This document shows positions 7,016-15,221 of a stretch of DNA of 43,393 nt, piece by piece (positions within the stretch are counted from its first letter, which is position 1; each line of letters begins with the position of its first letter). The position numbers were made by a program, and so were the translations under genes. Where the stretch lies: the NCBI GenBank assembly GCA_009917455.1, contig QZDS01000038.1:1-43393 (forward strand). Reading direction: 5' to 3'. The notes beneath the pieces were generated by a model. That model was not told where the DNA came from, did no database searches, and saw only the letters and a program-made list of their open reading frames with translations. This DNA is from a bacterium 1xD8-48 (GTDB taxonomy: Bacteria; Bacillota; Clostridia; Lachnospirales; Lachnospiraceae).

Positions 7016-7114
7016 GGCAGACGGGAAAATGAGCCTGAAAAGAGAGACAACAGCCAAAAAACGGAAACTGCATCTGTGAGACAGCAACGGATTTTTTGAG
7101 AGCGGGGTTAATAA

Positions 7115-7318
7115 ATGACAGAAAAAATCAAGGAAGATTTGGTAATGGAAGGAGCTGCACCGCAACTTTCTGTGGAAGCGGCGGAACGGATACTGTATAA
7201 TGTTTTCCGGGCATGCGATATGCCTCTTAATATGGTTCCTTTTAAGGAACTGGCGGAAAAGTATAAGGGAGAAAGCGAAAAGGAGCAGCCGGATATATCG
7301 AAAAGTATGGCAAAATAA
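7115..7318 (+). CDS. Small hypothetical protein
   Basis: A 67-residue acidic/basic soluble protein with no signal peptide or membrane segment and no recognised family. The middle (SVEAAERILYNVFRACDM) is predicted helical. It lies 99 bp after the transglutaminase-like gene on the same strand. A GAGCGGGG stretch 12 bases upstream is a moderate ribosome binding site. It could be a real small gene in the surface operon or chance coding. Confidence 0.5.
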   Translation: MTEKIKEDLVMEGAAPQLSVEAAERILYNVFRACDMPLNMVPFKELAEKYKGESEKEQPDISKSMAK

Positions 7319-7397
7319 AAATATTTAAGGTAAAATCAGGCTGTAACAAAAACAGTGGAAAACAGGTTCCGCATAAAAATCAGGAGATTCCGCGCTA

Positions 7398-8084
7398 ATG
7401 AAAACAGCAATACCATTTGAATTTGACAACCATGACGCCCGCATAAAATATTACGGGCTGATGCTCGAGAGGGATTTGAACAATCTGCCTCGGTTTCCGC
7501 TTCCGGCGGGATACCGGTTTGTGTTTTTCCGGCCGGGGGACCGTGACGCATGGATAGAGATTGAAATATCCGCAAAGGAGCTTTCGGACCATGGACAGGG
7601 AGTGGAAGTGTGGAACAGGTATTATGGCGGCAATGGAGATATGCTCACGGACAGGATGGTCTTTATAGAAAACGAAAAGGGGGAGAAGATAGCCACTGCT
7701 ACCGCTTATTATGATGTCATACATTCTGACGTATGCATACATTCTGGCGAATGCACACATTCAGACGAAGACGCAGATGGACGCAGCAGCGGCTGGCTGC
7801 ACTGGGTGGCCGTCCGGCGGGAATATCAGGGGAAAGGGCTGTCAAAGCCTTTGATTTCCCATGTGCTCGGCATCATGCAGAAGCTTGGCTACACTCATGC
7901 AACCATTCCCACCCAGACCACAACGTGGCTTGCCTGTAAGATTTATCTGGATTTGGGTTTCCGTCCCATTCCTGAAAATGCGGTTTCTAACAGGGAAGGG
8001 TGGAGAATTGTCAGGGCGCTTACAAACCATGAGGCGCTGGGGAATTTTGATGCCGCCGGGATTGATGAAATATTGATGAAGTAA
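7398..8084 (+). CDS. GNAT family N-acetyltransferase
   Basis: A 228-residue protein with the GNAT acetyl-CoA site WVAVRREYQGKGLSKPL (R/Q-x-x-G-x-G), the following helix and the YLDLGFRPI end strand. The N-terminal half may hold the acceptor-binding part; the substrate is unknown. The start has AGGAG 12 bases upstream. Between the two halves is an in-frame 18-bp triplicate repeat encoding HSDVCI, HSGECT and HSDEDA, absent from typical GNATs and probably a surface loop. A good terminator follows, so the gene ends a transcript. Confidence 0.85.
   Translation: MKTAIPFEFDNHDARIKYYGLMLERDLNNLPRFPLPAGYRFVFFRPGDRDAWIEIEISAKELSDHGQGVEVWNRYYGGNGDMLTDRMVFIENEKGEKIATATAYYDVIHSDVCIHSGECTHSDEDADGRSSGWLHWVAVRREYQGKGLSKPLISHVLGIMQKLGYTHATIPTQTTTWLACKIYLDLGFRPIPENAVSNREGWRIVRALTNHEALGNFDAAGIDEILMK
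7718..7771 (+). repeat. 18-bp tandem repeat x3 inside the GNAT gene
   Basis: Units at 7718-7735, 7736-7753 and 7754-7771 share CATACATTCTG-CG-ATG with a few changes in the third. All are in frame. Confidence 0.75.
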
Positions 8085-8102
8085 TGGAAACGGTTAAAAC
8101 AG

Positions 8103-8139
8103 CAGCCTGCAAATCTATTGCGATTCGCAGGCTGTTTTT
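8103..8139 (+). terminator. Intrinsic terminator after the GNAT gene
   Basis: CAGCCTGC (8103-8110) pairs with GCAGGCTG (8127-8134), followed by TTTTT. Confidence 0.9.
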
Positions 8140-8265
8140 CTGATTTTTCCGGTTTCCTGGTTTCGGTTTATACTGTTCTTCACCGGATTGTAACGTTTAC
8201 GCAGGTTATAGTCAATCGTTTCCGTCTCCGCCCCTCCGTCCGAAGTTCCCATAGCCTCCCTTCTG

Positions 8266-10392
8266 TCACCGACCAAAGTTCCCGACCGGAATTTCCAGCT
8301 GCCCGCACATGCTTTTCACAGTGCAGCGGTAAACCAGATAGTATACCAGCGCGATAGCAGCAAGAATAAGAAGGCACCCGGCAAGTCCGGCGATTTCGCT
8401 CTCTGTCAGCTTTCCGTCATTGCCAAACATCATCAGCGCATACACAAGGTACATGAGTATCATGCCTGCGGAGGCGGGGATTTCGAATACCGGGCCTGCC
8501 TGCCCCCGGATTTCCTTCAGCAAAAAGGCGGGCGGCGCGCCGAGTCTCTTTAAATCGTCAAAGATATAGCGATTGTTCAGGGCAATGGTCATGCAGCGGG
8601 TATAGCTGATAATCATAGCCGCCAGGGAACAGATAATGGCGATAAAGAGGAACATCATAAGGAATACGGAAAAGGTTTTGGAAAAATCCACCTTATCAAG
8701 GATTCGTATTCTGGGCATATACCGCCAGTGGAGCCTGAAATCGCTGTCGTCGGGCTTTGAAAAGCTGATTTTTGACGCTCCTGGGGTATCGCCCCAGTAA
8801 ATCCTGCCCTGCGATTCCTCGTAATATTTTTCCACCCGGTCATAAAAATCGGTGGTTTCGCACTCCGGGCCGAAGGAGGAAATCAGCGTGGTAAAAAAGT
8901 CCCGGGCAAATTCATAGCTGTCCTGCCCGTCCATATTAAAAAAGACGGCGCGTCCCATAAAGTCCGGGGAAAGGCCCAGGGAAATGTCCCGGTAATCCTG
9001 GTCGTTTAGCACATAATAACCTGTCCGGTCGGCTAAAAAATCATAGTGGAGATAGCCTGCGAAATCTGTGGAAAGGGTTTCAAGGGTAATCATATTGGTG
9101 AGGACTTCGGCGGTGGCATTTAAAAAATACAGTCCCGTTTCGTCGCTGTTAGCGACCGCCAGATAGCTGCCCCTTTCCACGGAAATATTTTCTCCGGTAA
9201 GAGCCGCAAAATCGCCGGCGGAAAGGAATCTCGCTTCCTGAAGGAAAGGAATACGCTCCTCATGAAAGGTATTATCCTCCTCCTCTATCCGTGCGATTCC
9301 GTCCATGGCAAGGGAAATATAAGGCGCTGATTTAAAATCCTTAACGGAAAGTCCGTATTTTCCGGCAAGAGCGGAAATTTCCTCCTGTCCGGGAAGATTC
9401 TGGTCCAGCCGGTAATGGTAGTAATAGTCGTAAGGCCGGGAATCAATCTCCATTGTCCGCCCCACGCTCAAGGAGGGGAGATAAAAGATACCGAAAACGC
9501 TTCCGGCAATCAGCGTGGTGCTCACAAGAAGATTATTTACGGTCTGCTTTCCCTGAAATTTCATCATGCTTCGGGCAATCAGATTTTTGTAGGGGCGCTT
9601 TTTGCGGGAGCGCCAGCCGTGTACCACGGTGTGCAGCATTATCATATAAAGTCCCGGAAAGACGGGCGCATACATAAGAGATTCCAGCCACGCCGGAGAG
9701 TAGGCGCTAAACGCTTTCTGATAGATGCCGGGAAATTCATAGCCGAGAACGGCGCCTGCAAATACCAGGAAAATGCCTGCAGGGCCGCACCATGCGCCCG
9801 CTTCCCGCACCGGCTCGTTCCGGTGTTCCTCCTGCATGACATCCAGAATGTCGGTACGCTTTAAATACCGCCAGGCATTGAAGCAGGAGCAGGTTACCAC
9901 GATTATAAAAAGCAAAGCGGATAAATACAGACATTTAAAATCGATGCTCAGAGTCATTTGGGCGCTGTCTGTAATCAAAAGCCGGAAGCTGCCCCACAAT
10001 ATCCACAGGAAAGGGAAACCGCACACAATCCCGGCAAGGCTGGAGACGGCGCTTAGGACGAGCACCTCCCGGAGCAGGCCGGGAAGGAGACGGCTGCGGC
10101 TTATGCCAAGCGCCATGAGAGTGCCGAGCTGCCTTGCCTTTTTCCTGAAAAAGAGGCCGGAAGCATAGATAGTGAACACCACGCAGCCAAACAGCGCCAG
10201 AACGAAGATGGCCGTCATCTGCTTTCGGCTGTCGCCCCCTTCGGGAAATACCGAAAGTACGGTAGGGGAGTACATCATGGCGGAATAAGCCGTGATTAGC
10301 AGCAGAGAAACAAAGTTGCAGAACAGATAAAGTCCGGCCTGCCGTGCGTCCGCCTTCTGCAGTTTTCTTTCCAGATTTTTCAGCGTCATCAT
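8266..10392 (-). CDS. FtsX-like ABC transporter permease (BceB-type)
   Basis: A 708-residue membrane protein. The N-terminus (FCNFVSLLLITAYSAMMY), several mid-chain hydrophobic stretches, a large extracellular domain (about 310-520) and a last group of membrane segments match the 10-helix BceB plan, with FtsX motifs such as RKKARQLGTLMALGISR. These transporters sense and expel or detach antimicrobial peptides together with a partner ATPase and kinase. Its start overlaps the stop of the ATPase gene (ATGA), so the two are translationally coupled. The neighbouring divergent two-component system is a LytTR/GHKL type rather than the usual BceRS. Confidence 0.88.
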   Translation of the reverse strand: MMTLKNLERKLQKADARQAGLYLFCNFVSLLLITAYSAMMYSPTVLSVFPEGGDSRKQMTAIFVLALFGCVVFTIYASGLFFRKKARQLGTLMALGISRSRLLPGLLREVLVLSAVSSLAGIVCGFPFLWILWGSFRLLITDSAQMTLSIDFKCLYLSALLFIIVVTCSCFNAWRYLKRTDILDVMQEEHRNEPVREAGAWCGPAGIFLVFAGAVLGYEFPGIYQKAFSAYSPAWLESLMYAPVFPGLYMIMLHTVVHGWRSRKKRPYKNLIARSMMKFQGKQTVNNLLVSTTLIAGSVFGIFYLPSLSVGRTMEIDSRPYDYYYHYRLDQNLPGQEEISALAGKYGLSVKDFKSAPYISLAMDGIARIEEEDNTFHEERIPFLQEARFLSAGDFAALTGENISVERGSYLAVANSDETGLYFLNATAEVLTNMITLETLSTDFAGYLHYDFLADRTGYYVLNDQDYRDISLGLSPDFMGRAVFFNMDGQDSYEFARDFFTTLISSFGPECETTDFYDRVEKYYEESQGRIYWGDTPGASKISFSKPDDSDFRLHWRYMPRIRILDKVDFSKTFSVFLMMFLFIAIICSLAAMIISYTRCMTIALNNRYIFDDLKRLGAPPAFLLKEIRGQAGPVFEIPASAGMILMYLVYALMMFGNDGKLTESEIAGLAGCLLILAAIALVYYLVYRCTVKSMCGQLEIPVGNFGR

Positions 10393-11246
10393 TTTACATC
10401 CCTCCCTGTTTCTTTCGTGGGCGGAAAGGAAGAGTCGGGCATATCTGAACCAGAGAGCCGGTGCGGGGATATCCGGCCGCTGATCTCGGAATCCATACGG
10501 CTCATTTCACGAATCGCGCCAAGCAGGCGGTCCTGAAAGACGCCGCGTCCATCCTCCCGATGTCCCGGCTCCGCCTCCAGGGTATCGTAGACCATGCCGT
10601 CCTTAAGGAGAATTACCCTGTCGCAGAAGGATGCGGCAAAGCTGTCGTGAGTCACCATAAAGACAGAAGCCCCCAGGCTGCTTCTGGCCTCCTCGAAGGA
10701 TTCAATGACTGTCCGGCTGGATTTGCTGTCAAGGTTCCCGGTGGGCTCATCCGCAAGAATGAGGAGGGGCCTGTTTATCAGGCTTCTGGCAACTGCCGTC
10801 CGCTGCTTTTCCCCGCCGGAAATATCCGCCGGATACTTGTCGGCAACAGAGGCAATGCCGAAAAGGGCAAGGAGCTTATCAGCCAGTTCTTCGGCGTCAC
10901 TTTCCACCTTTTCCTGAATGATTCTGGGAACCAGAATGTTTTCCCGAACAGTCAGGCCGTCAAGGAGCATAAAGTCCTGAAAGACAAAGCCCAGATTTTC
11001 ATTGCGCACTCTGGCAAGGGCGTTTTCGTCCATCCCCTTAAGATTCTTCCCGCCTAAGGTAATGGTTCCCGTATCAAAAGGGATGTAGCAGGAAATGCAG
11101 TTGAGCAGCGTGCTCTTGCCGGAGCCGGAAGGCCCCATGACAGCCACAAATTCCCGGTCTGCAACAGATAAACTGATTCCTTTCAGTACGGAATAGGATT
11201 TTCTCCCGGTCTGATAGGATTTGTGAAGATTTTTTACATACAGCAT
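10389..11246 (-). CDS. ABC transporter ATP-binding protein (BceA/LolD-type)
   Basis: 285 residues with Walker A GPSGSGKST, Q-loop FVFQDFML, signature ISGGEKQRTAVAR and Walker B LLILADEPTGNLD, followed by the switch histidine in MVTHD. The last 60 residues extend beyond the usual 225-residue core and are hydrophilic. It is the first gene of the leftward operon with the FtsX permease. The start follows AGGTGATTC. A possible minus-strand -10 TATACT lies at 11306-11301. It energises the partner permease; the substrate is unknown. Confidence 0.92.
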   Translation of the reverse strand: MLYVKNLHKSYQTGRKSYSVLKGISLSVADREFVAVMGPSGSGKSTLLNCISCYIPFDTGTITLGGKNLKGMDENALARVRNENLGFVFQDFMLLDGLTVRENILVPRIIQEKVESDAEELADKLLALFGIASVADKYPADISGGEKQRTAVARSLINRPLLILADEPTGNLDSKSSRTVIESFEEARSSLGASVFMVTHDSFAASFCDRVILLKDGMVYDTLEAEPGHREDGRGVFQDRLLGAIREMSRMDSEISGRISPHRLSGSDMPDSSFPPTKETGRDVK

Positions 11247-11376
11247 AATGAATCACCTCGTATTTTGTGTCAACGCTTTTGAACGGTTCCGTTTAAGGCG
11301 AGTATAGCAAAAGAAAAGGAAAGCGGGAGCGGGGCTGTCATTTCCGGCAGCTTATTTGTAATTTTTGGAGGCGGTC

Positions 11377-11441
11377 TGCAAAACCTGTAAAGTTTGGCGG
11401 CGATTTTGTAAAGTACAGCGCGCCGGGACGCTTTTTGCAAA
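11377..11441. promoter_or_regulatory. Probable LytTR operator between ABC operon and two-component system
   Basis: TGTAAAGT occurs at 11386-11393 and again at 11407-11414, exactly 21 bp apart, as expected for LytTR dimers binding one DNA face. Variants TGCAAA flank it at 11377 and 11436. The array lies in the divergent promoter region, so the regulator could control both operons. Confidence 0.55.
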
Positions 11442-11450
11442 ATGATAAGA

Positions 11451-11479
11451 TTGTCCGGTCAGGGAAACAATGGTAAGAT
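11451..11479 (+). promoter_or_regulatory. Promoter of the LytTR/GHKL operon
   Basis: -35 TTGTCC (11451-11456), 17-bp spacer, -10 TAAGAT (11474-11479), 28 bp before the regulator start codon. Confidence 0.55.
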
Positions 11480-11507
11480 AGAAAAAACGGCATTGGAGAG
11501 ATGAAAA

Positions 11508-12323
11508 ATGCTTCGGATTGGAATATGCGACGACGAGGCGGGGGCAAGGGACGCCCTGCGTTTCGGGCTGGAAAAGGTGCTTCGGGAGGAATCGGAGCAG
11601 ATTGTCTATGAATTTTCCACAGGAGAAAGCGCGGTGCGCTGGCTGAAAAAGCATCCGGGGGAAATCGACCTTCTTTTTCTTGATGTGGAGATGAAGGGGG
11701 TAAACGGAATGGAGGCGGCCGCGAAAATCCGGGAGTTCGATAAGGAAATCAGTCTGGTTTTCGTGACGGGATATGAGGATTATGTATTTGACGGCTATAA
11801 GGTGAACGCTCTGGACTATGTGATAAAGCCTGCGGGAACGGAGAGGCTTATGGAGGTGCTGGGGCGGGTTCGGAAAAGGATTTTTGACCGCAGGAAAAGA
11901 TGCTTTTCCTTTAAAAATGCGGAGGGAATTTACCGGCTTCCCCTGTCGGATATTTCCTATTTTTACAGCGACCGGCGGAAGGTGAATGCGGTCTGCACAA
12001 GAGGCGGGGAGGGCTTTAGCTATTCCTTTTACGGGAAGCTGGACGAGGTGGAGCGGCAGCTTTCGGGGGACTTTGTGCGGGTGCATCAGAGGTATCTGGT
12101 GAATCCGGCGAAGGTGATGCGGATTGGGAACGAGAGCGTTACCGTGGAAAGCGCAGGCGGCGCGGGCATTGGCGGGAGAAGCGGCGTCATGCAGGGGAGC
12201 GCATGTGCCGACGATATTTGCGCGGATACCGGGCGGGGAACCGACATTCCCGTGAGCCGGGCGATGAAGGAGGAGGCTGTGGCGAAGCTGGCGAAGTCGA
12301 TGCTGGAGGGGGAGGAGCTATGA
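11508..12323 (+). CDS. LytTR-family response regulator with an insertion in the DNA-binding domain
   Basis: 271 residues. A receiver domain (1-120) has the acidic pair DD (8-9), phospho-acceptor Asp59 in LLFLDVEM, and the conserved Thr/Lys (FVTG, YVIKPAG). A LytTR domain follows (about 140-265) with VHQRYLVNPAKV and the IPVSR end strand. Between VTVES and IPVSR, where a short turn is usual, there is a 30-residue Gly/Ala/Cys-rich insertion. The stop overlaps the kinase start (ATGA). It probably regulates itself and the divergent ABC operon through the TGTAAAGT repeats. Whether the insertion affects DNA binding cannot be told from sequence. Confidence 0.88.
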   Translation: MLRIGICDDEAGARDALRFGLEKVLREESEQIVYEFSTGESAVRWLKKHPGEIDLLFLDVEMKGVNGMEAAAKIREFDKEISLVFVTGYEDYVFDGYKVNALDYVIKPAGTERLMEVLGRVRKRIFDRRKRCFSFKNAEGIYRLPLSDISYFYSDRRKVNAVCTRGGEGFSYSFYGKLDEVERQLSGDFVRVHQRYLVNPAKVMRIGNESVTVESAGGAGIGGRSGVMQGSACADDICADTGRGTDIPVSRAMKEEAVAKLAKSMLEGEEL

Positions 12324-13756
12324 ACGGAGCGTTTTTCCTGAATATACTTGAGACCGGGCTGAGCGTGGCGGCGGCCGTCCTTGTTTATCAGGCTCTGGGC
12401 TGTATGATTCGGGTTAGGAAAAAGCGGTGGTGCGAAGGCGTTTTACTTGTCTGTTGCTGGCCGGTAAGCCTTGCCATCATTTTTATTGGAGATATCATAA
12501 ACTGGAGTCTTTGCCTGTCGCTTTTTCTTGCGGCGGTGTGGGTTTGCTGTGAGGGCAGCGGTCTGAAAAAATTTACGACGGGTCTGCTGCTTTCCAATGC
12601 GGTTTTTGCCTTTAACGCCTTTTATGATAACAGCGCGGGGATTTTTTTTCATTTGCTGAAGCTGGGACGGCTTCACGATTATCTGTATGTGGCGGGACGG
12701 TTTTTCTTTGCGCTGCTTTTGTATCTGTCCCTCTGCCCGCGGAAACCGGAGCGGGACTTTGAGCTTTCGGCGCCTTTATGGAGGCTTATGCTGACCCTGA
12801 CATGCTTTCCTGCGGGAATCATGCTGTCCCTTATTTTGCTGCGCAGTCCTGTCAGGAACATGGGCACTGTGTTTGCGGACGGCGCGCTGTTCCTTCTGGT
12901 GCTGCTGTCCTTTGCCGGGCTTTTGCGCGCGCTGACGGTTCTTGAGAGGCAGCAGAGGCTGGAACAGGAAAATATGCTGGCCATGCATAACAGGAGATAT
13001 TATGAGGCCATGGAACAGCAGCAGTTTGAAATCAGGCGGCTTCGGCACGACCTGCCCAACCATCTGCAGACCCTTCTGGCGTTGCCGGGAGAGCAAAAGG
13101 ACGATTATATCAGAGGAATGCTGGATAATCCGGCTTTTGGTCAGACTCTTGTATGGTGCGGCGATTCCACTGTAAACGCCGTCTTAACCTCAAAGAAAAG
13201 CCTGGCGGAGCAAAAGGGAATCCGGTTCACCGCAAGGGTGGATATCGGGGAGGAGCTTCCCTTTGAAAAGGCCGATATCTGCGCGATTTTTGCCAATGCG
13301 CTGGACAATGCGGTGGAGGGGTGCATGGCGCTTTCGCAGGCCGCGGGAGAAATCGAGCTGAATGCAAGGCTTGGAAAAGGGATTCTGGCGGTGAGCGTCA
13401 AAAACCCGTGCAAAAGTACGCGGGCTGATGTCGTGGAGACGGAGTCTGATGTCGTGGAGGCGGAGACCGATACCTTGGCGACGGAGTCTGCTGCTGATGA
13501 GACGGAGTCCGACACCAGAGAAGGGGGCGGCTTACCGAGGAAAAGCAGCGGGAGTGGTTCAGCAGCGGGAAAGGGCAATGCGGGAAATTTGGAAGGCGGA
13601 AGACCGCAGTTTCCGAAAACCACAAAAAGAGACACGGAAAATCACGGGCTGGGGCTTAGGAGCATACAGGAGACGGTGAAAAAATACGGAGGGAGCATGG
13701 AGATAACGAGGCAGGAGGGAAGATTTTGCCTGTTTTTGTATCTGCCGGTTGAGTGA
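12320..13756 (+). CDS. GHKL sensor histidine kinase with an inserted acidic repeat
   Basis: 478 residues from ATG 12320, which overlaps the regulator stop. Six or so N-terminal membrane helices (about 1-205) are followed by a coiled linker, the phospho-acceptor box RRLRHDLPNHL, N-box FANALDNAVEG, and the G2 box HGLGLRSIQETVKKYGG. This layout is that of AgrC/NatK-like peptide-sensing kinases. Between the nucleotide-binding strand (VSVKNPC) and the G2 box is an insertion of about 75 residues starting with four 7-residue repeats (DVVETES and variants) and then a Gly/Ser/Lys-rich stretch. The ATP lid normally lies here and is much shorter. It should phosphorylate the adjacent LytTR regulator. Confidence 0.88.
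   Translation: MNGAFFLNILETGLSVAAAVLVYQALGCMIRVRKKRWCEGVLLVCCWPVSLAIIFIGDIINWSLCLSLFLAAVWVCCEGSGLKKFTTGLLLSNAVFAFNAFYDNSAGIFFHLLKLGRLHDYLYVAGRFFFALLLYLSLCPRKPERDFELSAPLWRLMLTLTCFPAGIMLSLILLRSPVRNMGTVFADGALFLLVLLSFAGLLRALTVLERQQRLEQENMLAMHNRRYYEAMEQQQFEIRRLRHDLPNHLQTLLALPGEQKDDYIRGMLDNPAFGQTLVWCGDSTVNAVLTSKKSLAEQKGIRFTARVDIGEELPFEKADICAIFANALDNAVEGCMALSQAAGEIELNARLGKGILAVSVKNPCKSTRADVVETESDVVEAETDTLATESAADETESDTREGGGLPRKSSGSGSAAGKGNAGNLEGGRPQFPKTTKRDTENHGLGLRSIQETVKKYGGSMEITRQEGRFCLFLYLPVE
13427..13510 (+). repeat. 21-bp tandem repeat x4 in the kinase ATP-lid region
   Basis: Units at 13427, 13448, 13469 and 13490 encode DVVETES, DVVEAET, DTLATES and AADETES. All are in frame. The first two are nearly identical, the later ones more diverged. 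Confidence 0.8.
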
Positions 13757-13882
13757 AATTTTTTGGCGCTGAAATGGAAAGACCTAAAGGGGGCTTTTGC
13801 CGGAGTTAGAGTTGGAACAGTCCGGGAATATCTTAGAGCGATAAGAAAATAATAGGAATCAGAAAGAAAAAAGCGATACAGA

Positions 13883-13911
13883 TTGAGAAAGGAGTCGGCA
13901 GGGTATATAAT
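13883..13911 (+). promoter_or_regulatory. Promoter of the UPF0175 gene
   Basis: -35 TTGAGA (13883-13888), 17-bp spacer, -10 TATAAT (13906-13911), about 64 bp before the start codon. The rest of the 218-bp gap from 13757 shows nothing else. Confidence 0.65.
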
Positions 13912-13974
13912 TAAAGATGAAACGGATGAAATTTGATGCAGTCTGTATAAATAAACAGAGAGGGAGTGGAAAGA

Positions 13975-14250
13975 ATGGCGGTAGTAAGTATGGAAATACC
14001 TGATGAAATGCTGGAATTTGCAATGCCATCAAATAAGGATGAACAGCTTAGGATAAATGCCATGATATTATATCCTTATATACGGCAGGGAATGATATCA
14101 CATGGAAGGGCGGCCGAAATTCTTGGAATATTTAAAATAGACTTAATTACCCTATACGGGAAAATGGGATTATCTTATATTGATATGTCGGAGGATGAAA
14201 TGGAAGAGGAGCTTGAGACGGTTAAATATTTGAAGGAAGTGATGGAATAA
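13975..14250 (+). CDS. UPF0175 family protein, antitoxin-like
   Basis: 91 residues from ATG 13975, spaced well from AGAGGGAG; GTG 13966 is an alternative. IPDEMLEFA, the ISHGRAAEILGI helix pair and the C-terminal acidic ETVKYLKEV helix match UPF0175 proteins, small DNA-binding antitoxin-like proteins often paired with a PIN-domain DUF3368 toxin. No such toxin follows; the next 80 bp have only short frames. It may be an orphan antitoxin or have another regulatory role. The family call rests on recalled motifs. Confidence 0.7.
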   Translation: MAVVSMEIPDEMLEFAMPSNKDEQLRINAMILYPYIRQGMISHGRAAEILGIFKIDLITLYGKMGLSYIDMSEDEMEEELETVKYLKEVME

Positions 14251-14358
14251 TGGATATCATGCTTGCAAATGATATCAGATTAGGGAAAAGTGTCTGCAAT
14301 ACGGTGATGGAACATATAGGGTTAGATGCCCGATATTAAGTTGGATGTGTAAATCTTT

Positions 14359-14520
14359 TGGATTGGAACGACAAAAAGATTCGAAGCCATCGATTCACTT
14401 TTAGGAGGTTTACAGGACTTGCAGGCGAAATGCAGTCAAAAATGGATTGAGATATTGCGGGAAAGTGCGTATAATAAAGACAGAAAACGTCCGCAATATG
14501 CACGGGCGGCTGCGTATTAA
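14359..14520 (+). pseudogene. Possible C-terminal fragment of an unidentified protein
   Basis: An open frame without a start encodes FWIGTTKRFEAIDSLLGG, then LQAKCSQKWIEILRES and a basic end (YNKDRKRPQYARA) before TAA at 14518-14520. Composition looks protein-like and no family is recognised. It could be the decayed partner of the UPF0175 gene or chance. A shorter reading in another frame is also open, so support is weak. Confidence 0.25.
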
Positions 14521-14538
14521 AGCATAGGGGGTGTACAC

Positions 14539-15138
14539 ATGTACAATATTGTAACAATTGAGAGGCGTTATGCCAGCGGCGGAAATGAAATCGGAAAAAA
14601 GCTGGCGAAAGAACTTGGCTTTAAGTTTTATGACAGAAACATTCTTATGGAGGCGGCAAAAAATCTTGATATTCCTTTCGTCAAGATAGAAGGGCTGGAG
14701 GAGAGCAGTTCGGGCGGTATTTTGCTGAACCTGTCCAAGACGCCTTTAGGCGGATTGTCCCGCACCAAAGAGCTTCCGTTGGCGGATAAGCTGTTTCTGG
14801 AGGAAAAGCGCATCATTGAGGAAATTGCGGAAGCGGGGAAATGCGTGATAGTGGGAAGGGCTTCCGGGTATATCCTCCGGGAAAGGGAAAACAATCTGAA
14901 GGTATTTATCCATGCGGAGGACGAAAAGCGGATACAGAGAGCCATTGAGAAGGAAGGCATTAAGCAGTCGGAAGCGGAAAACGCGCTGAAAAAGAATGAC
15001 AAGAGAAGGGGCGGCTTTTATAATTCGGTGACAAACTGGGTATGGAGCGACCCGAAGTATTATGAAATCTACTTAAACGCCGGACGGCTCGGCATCGATT
15101 TGTGCGTGAAGCTGCTGGCGCAGGCGGTAAGAGGATAG
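14539..15138 (+). CDS. Cytidylate kinase-like family protein
   Basis: 199 residues. The start ERRYASGGNEIGKKLAKELG is the P-loop-like motif of the cytidylate kinase-like (Cytidylate_kin2) family. FYDRNILMEAA, a CVIVGRASGYIL strand-turn and KVFIHAEDEKRIQRA follow as in nucleoside-monophosphate kinases. This family is distinct from the housekeeping Cmk and its substrate is unproven. AGGGGG eight bases upstream supports the start. A hairpin follows the gene. Confidence 0.85.
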   Translation: MYNIVTIERRYASGGNEIGKKLAKELGFKFYDRNILMEAAKNLDIPFVKIEGLEESSSGGILLNLSKTPLGGLSRTKELPLADKLFLEEKRIIEEIAEAGKCVIVGRASGYILRERENNLKVFIHAEDEKRIQRAIEKEGIKQSEAENALKKNDKRRGGFYNSVTNWVWSDPKYYEIYLNAGRLGIDLCVKLLAQAVRG

Positions 15139-15150
15139 AGAGATGAAAGG

Positions 15151-15187
15151 ACCCGGCAGGAGGCGGTAAGGACGCTTTTTGCCGGGT
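15151..15187. other. Hairpin between convergent genes
   Basis: ACCCGGCA (15151-15158) pairs with TGCCGGGT (15180-15187) across 21 nt. The T-run lies in the loop rather than after the stem, so it is a weak terminator candidate between the convergent kinase and MerR genes. Confidence 0.4.
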
Positions 15188-15221
15188 ACACTGTAAAATT
15201 CGAGGGCGGAAGCCCATTCTT

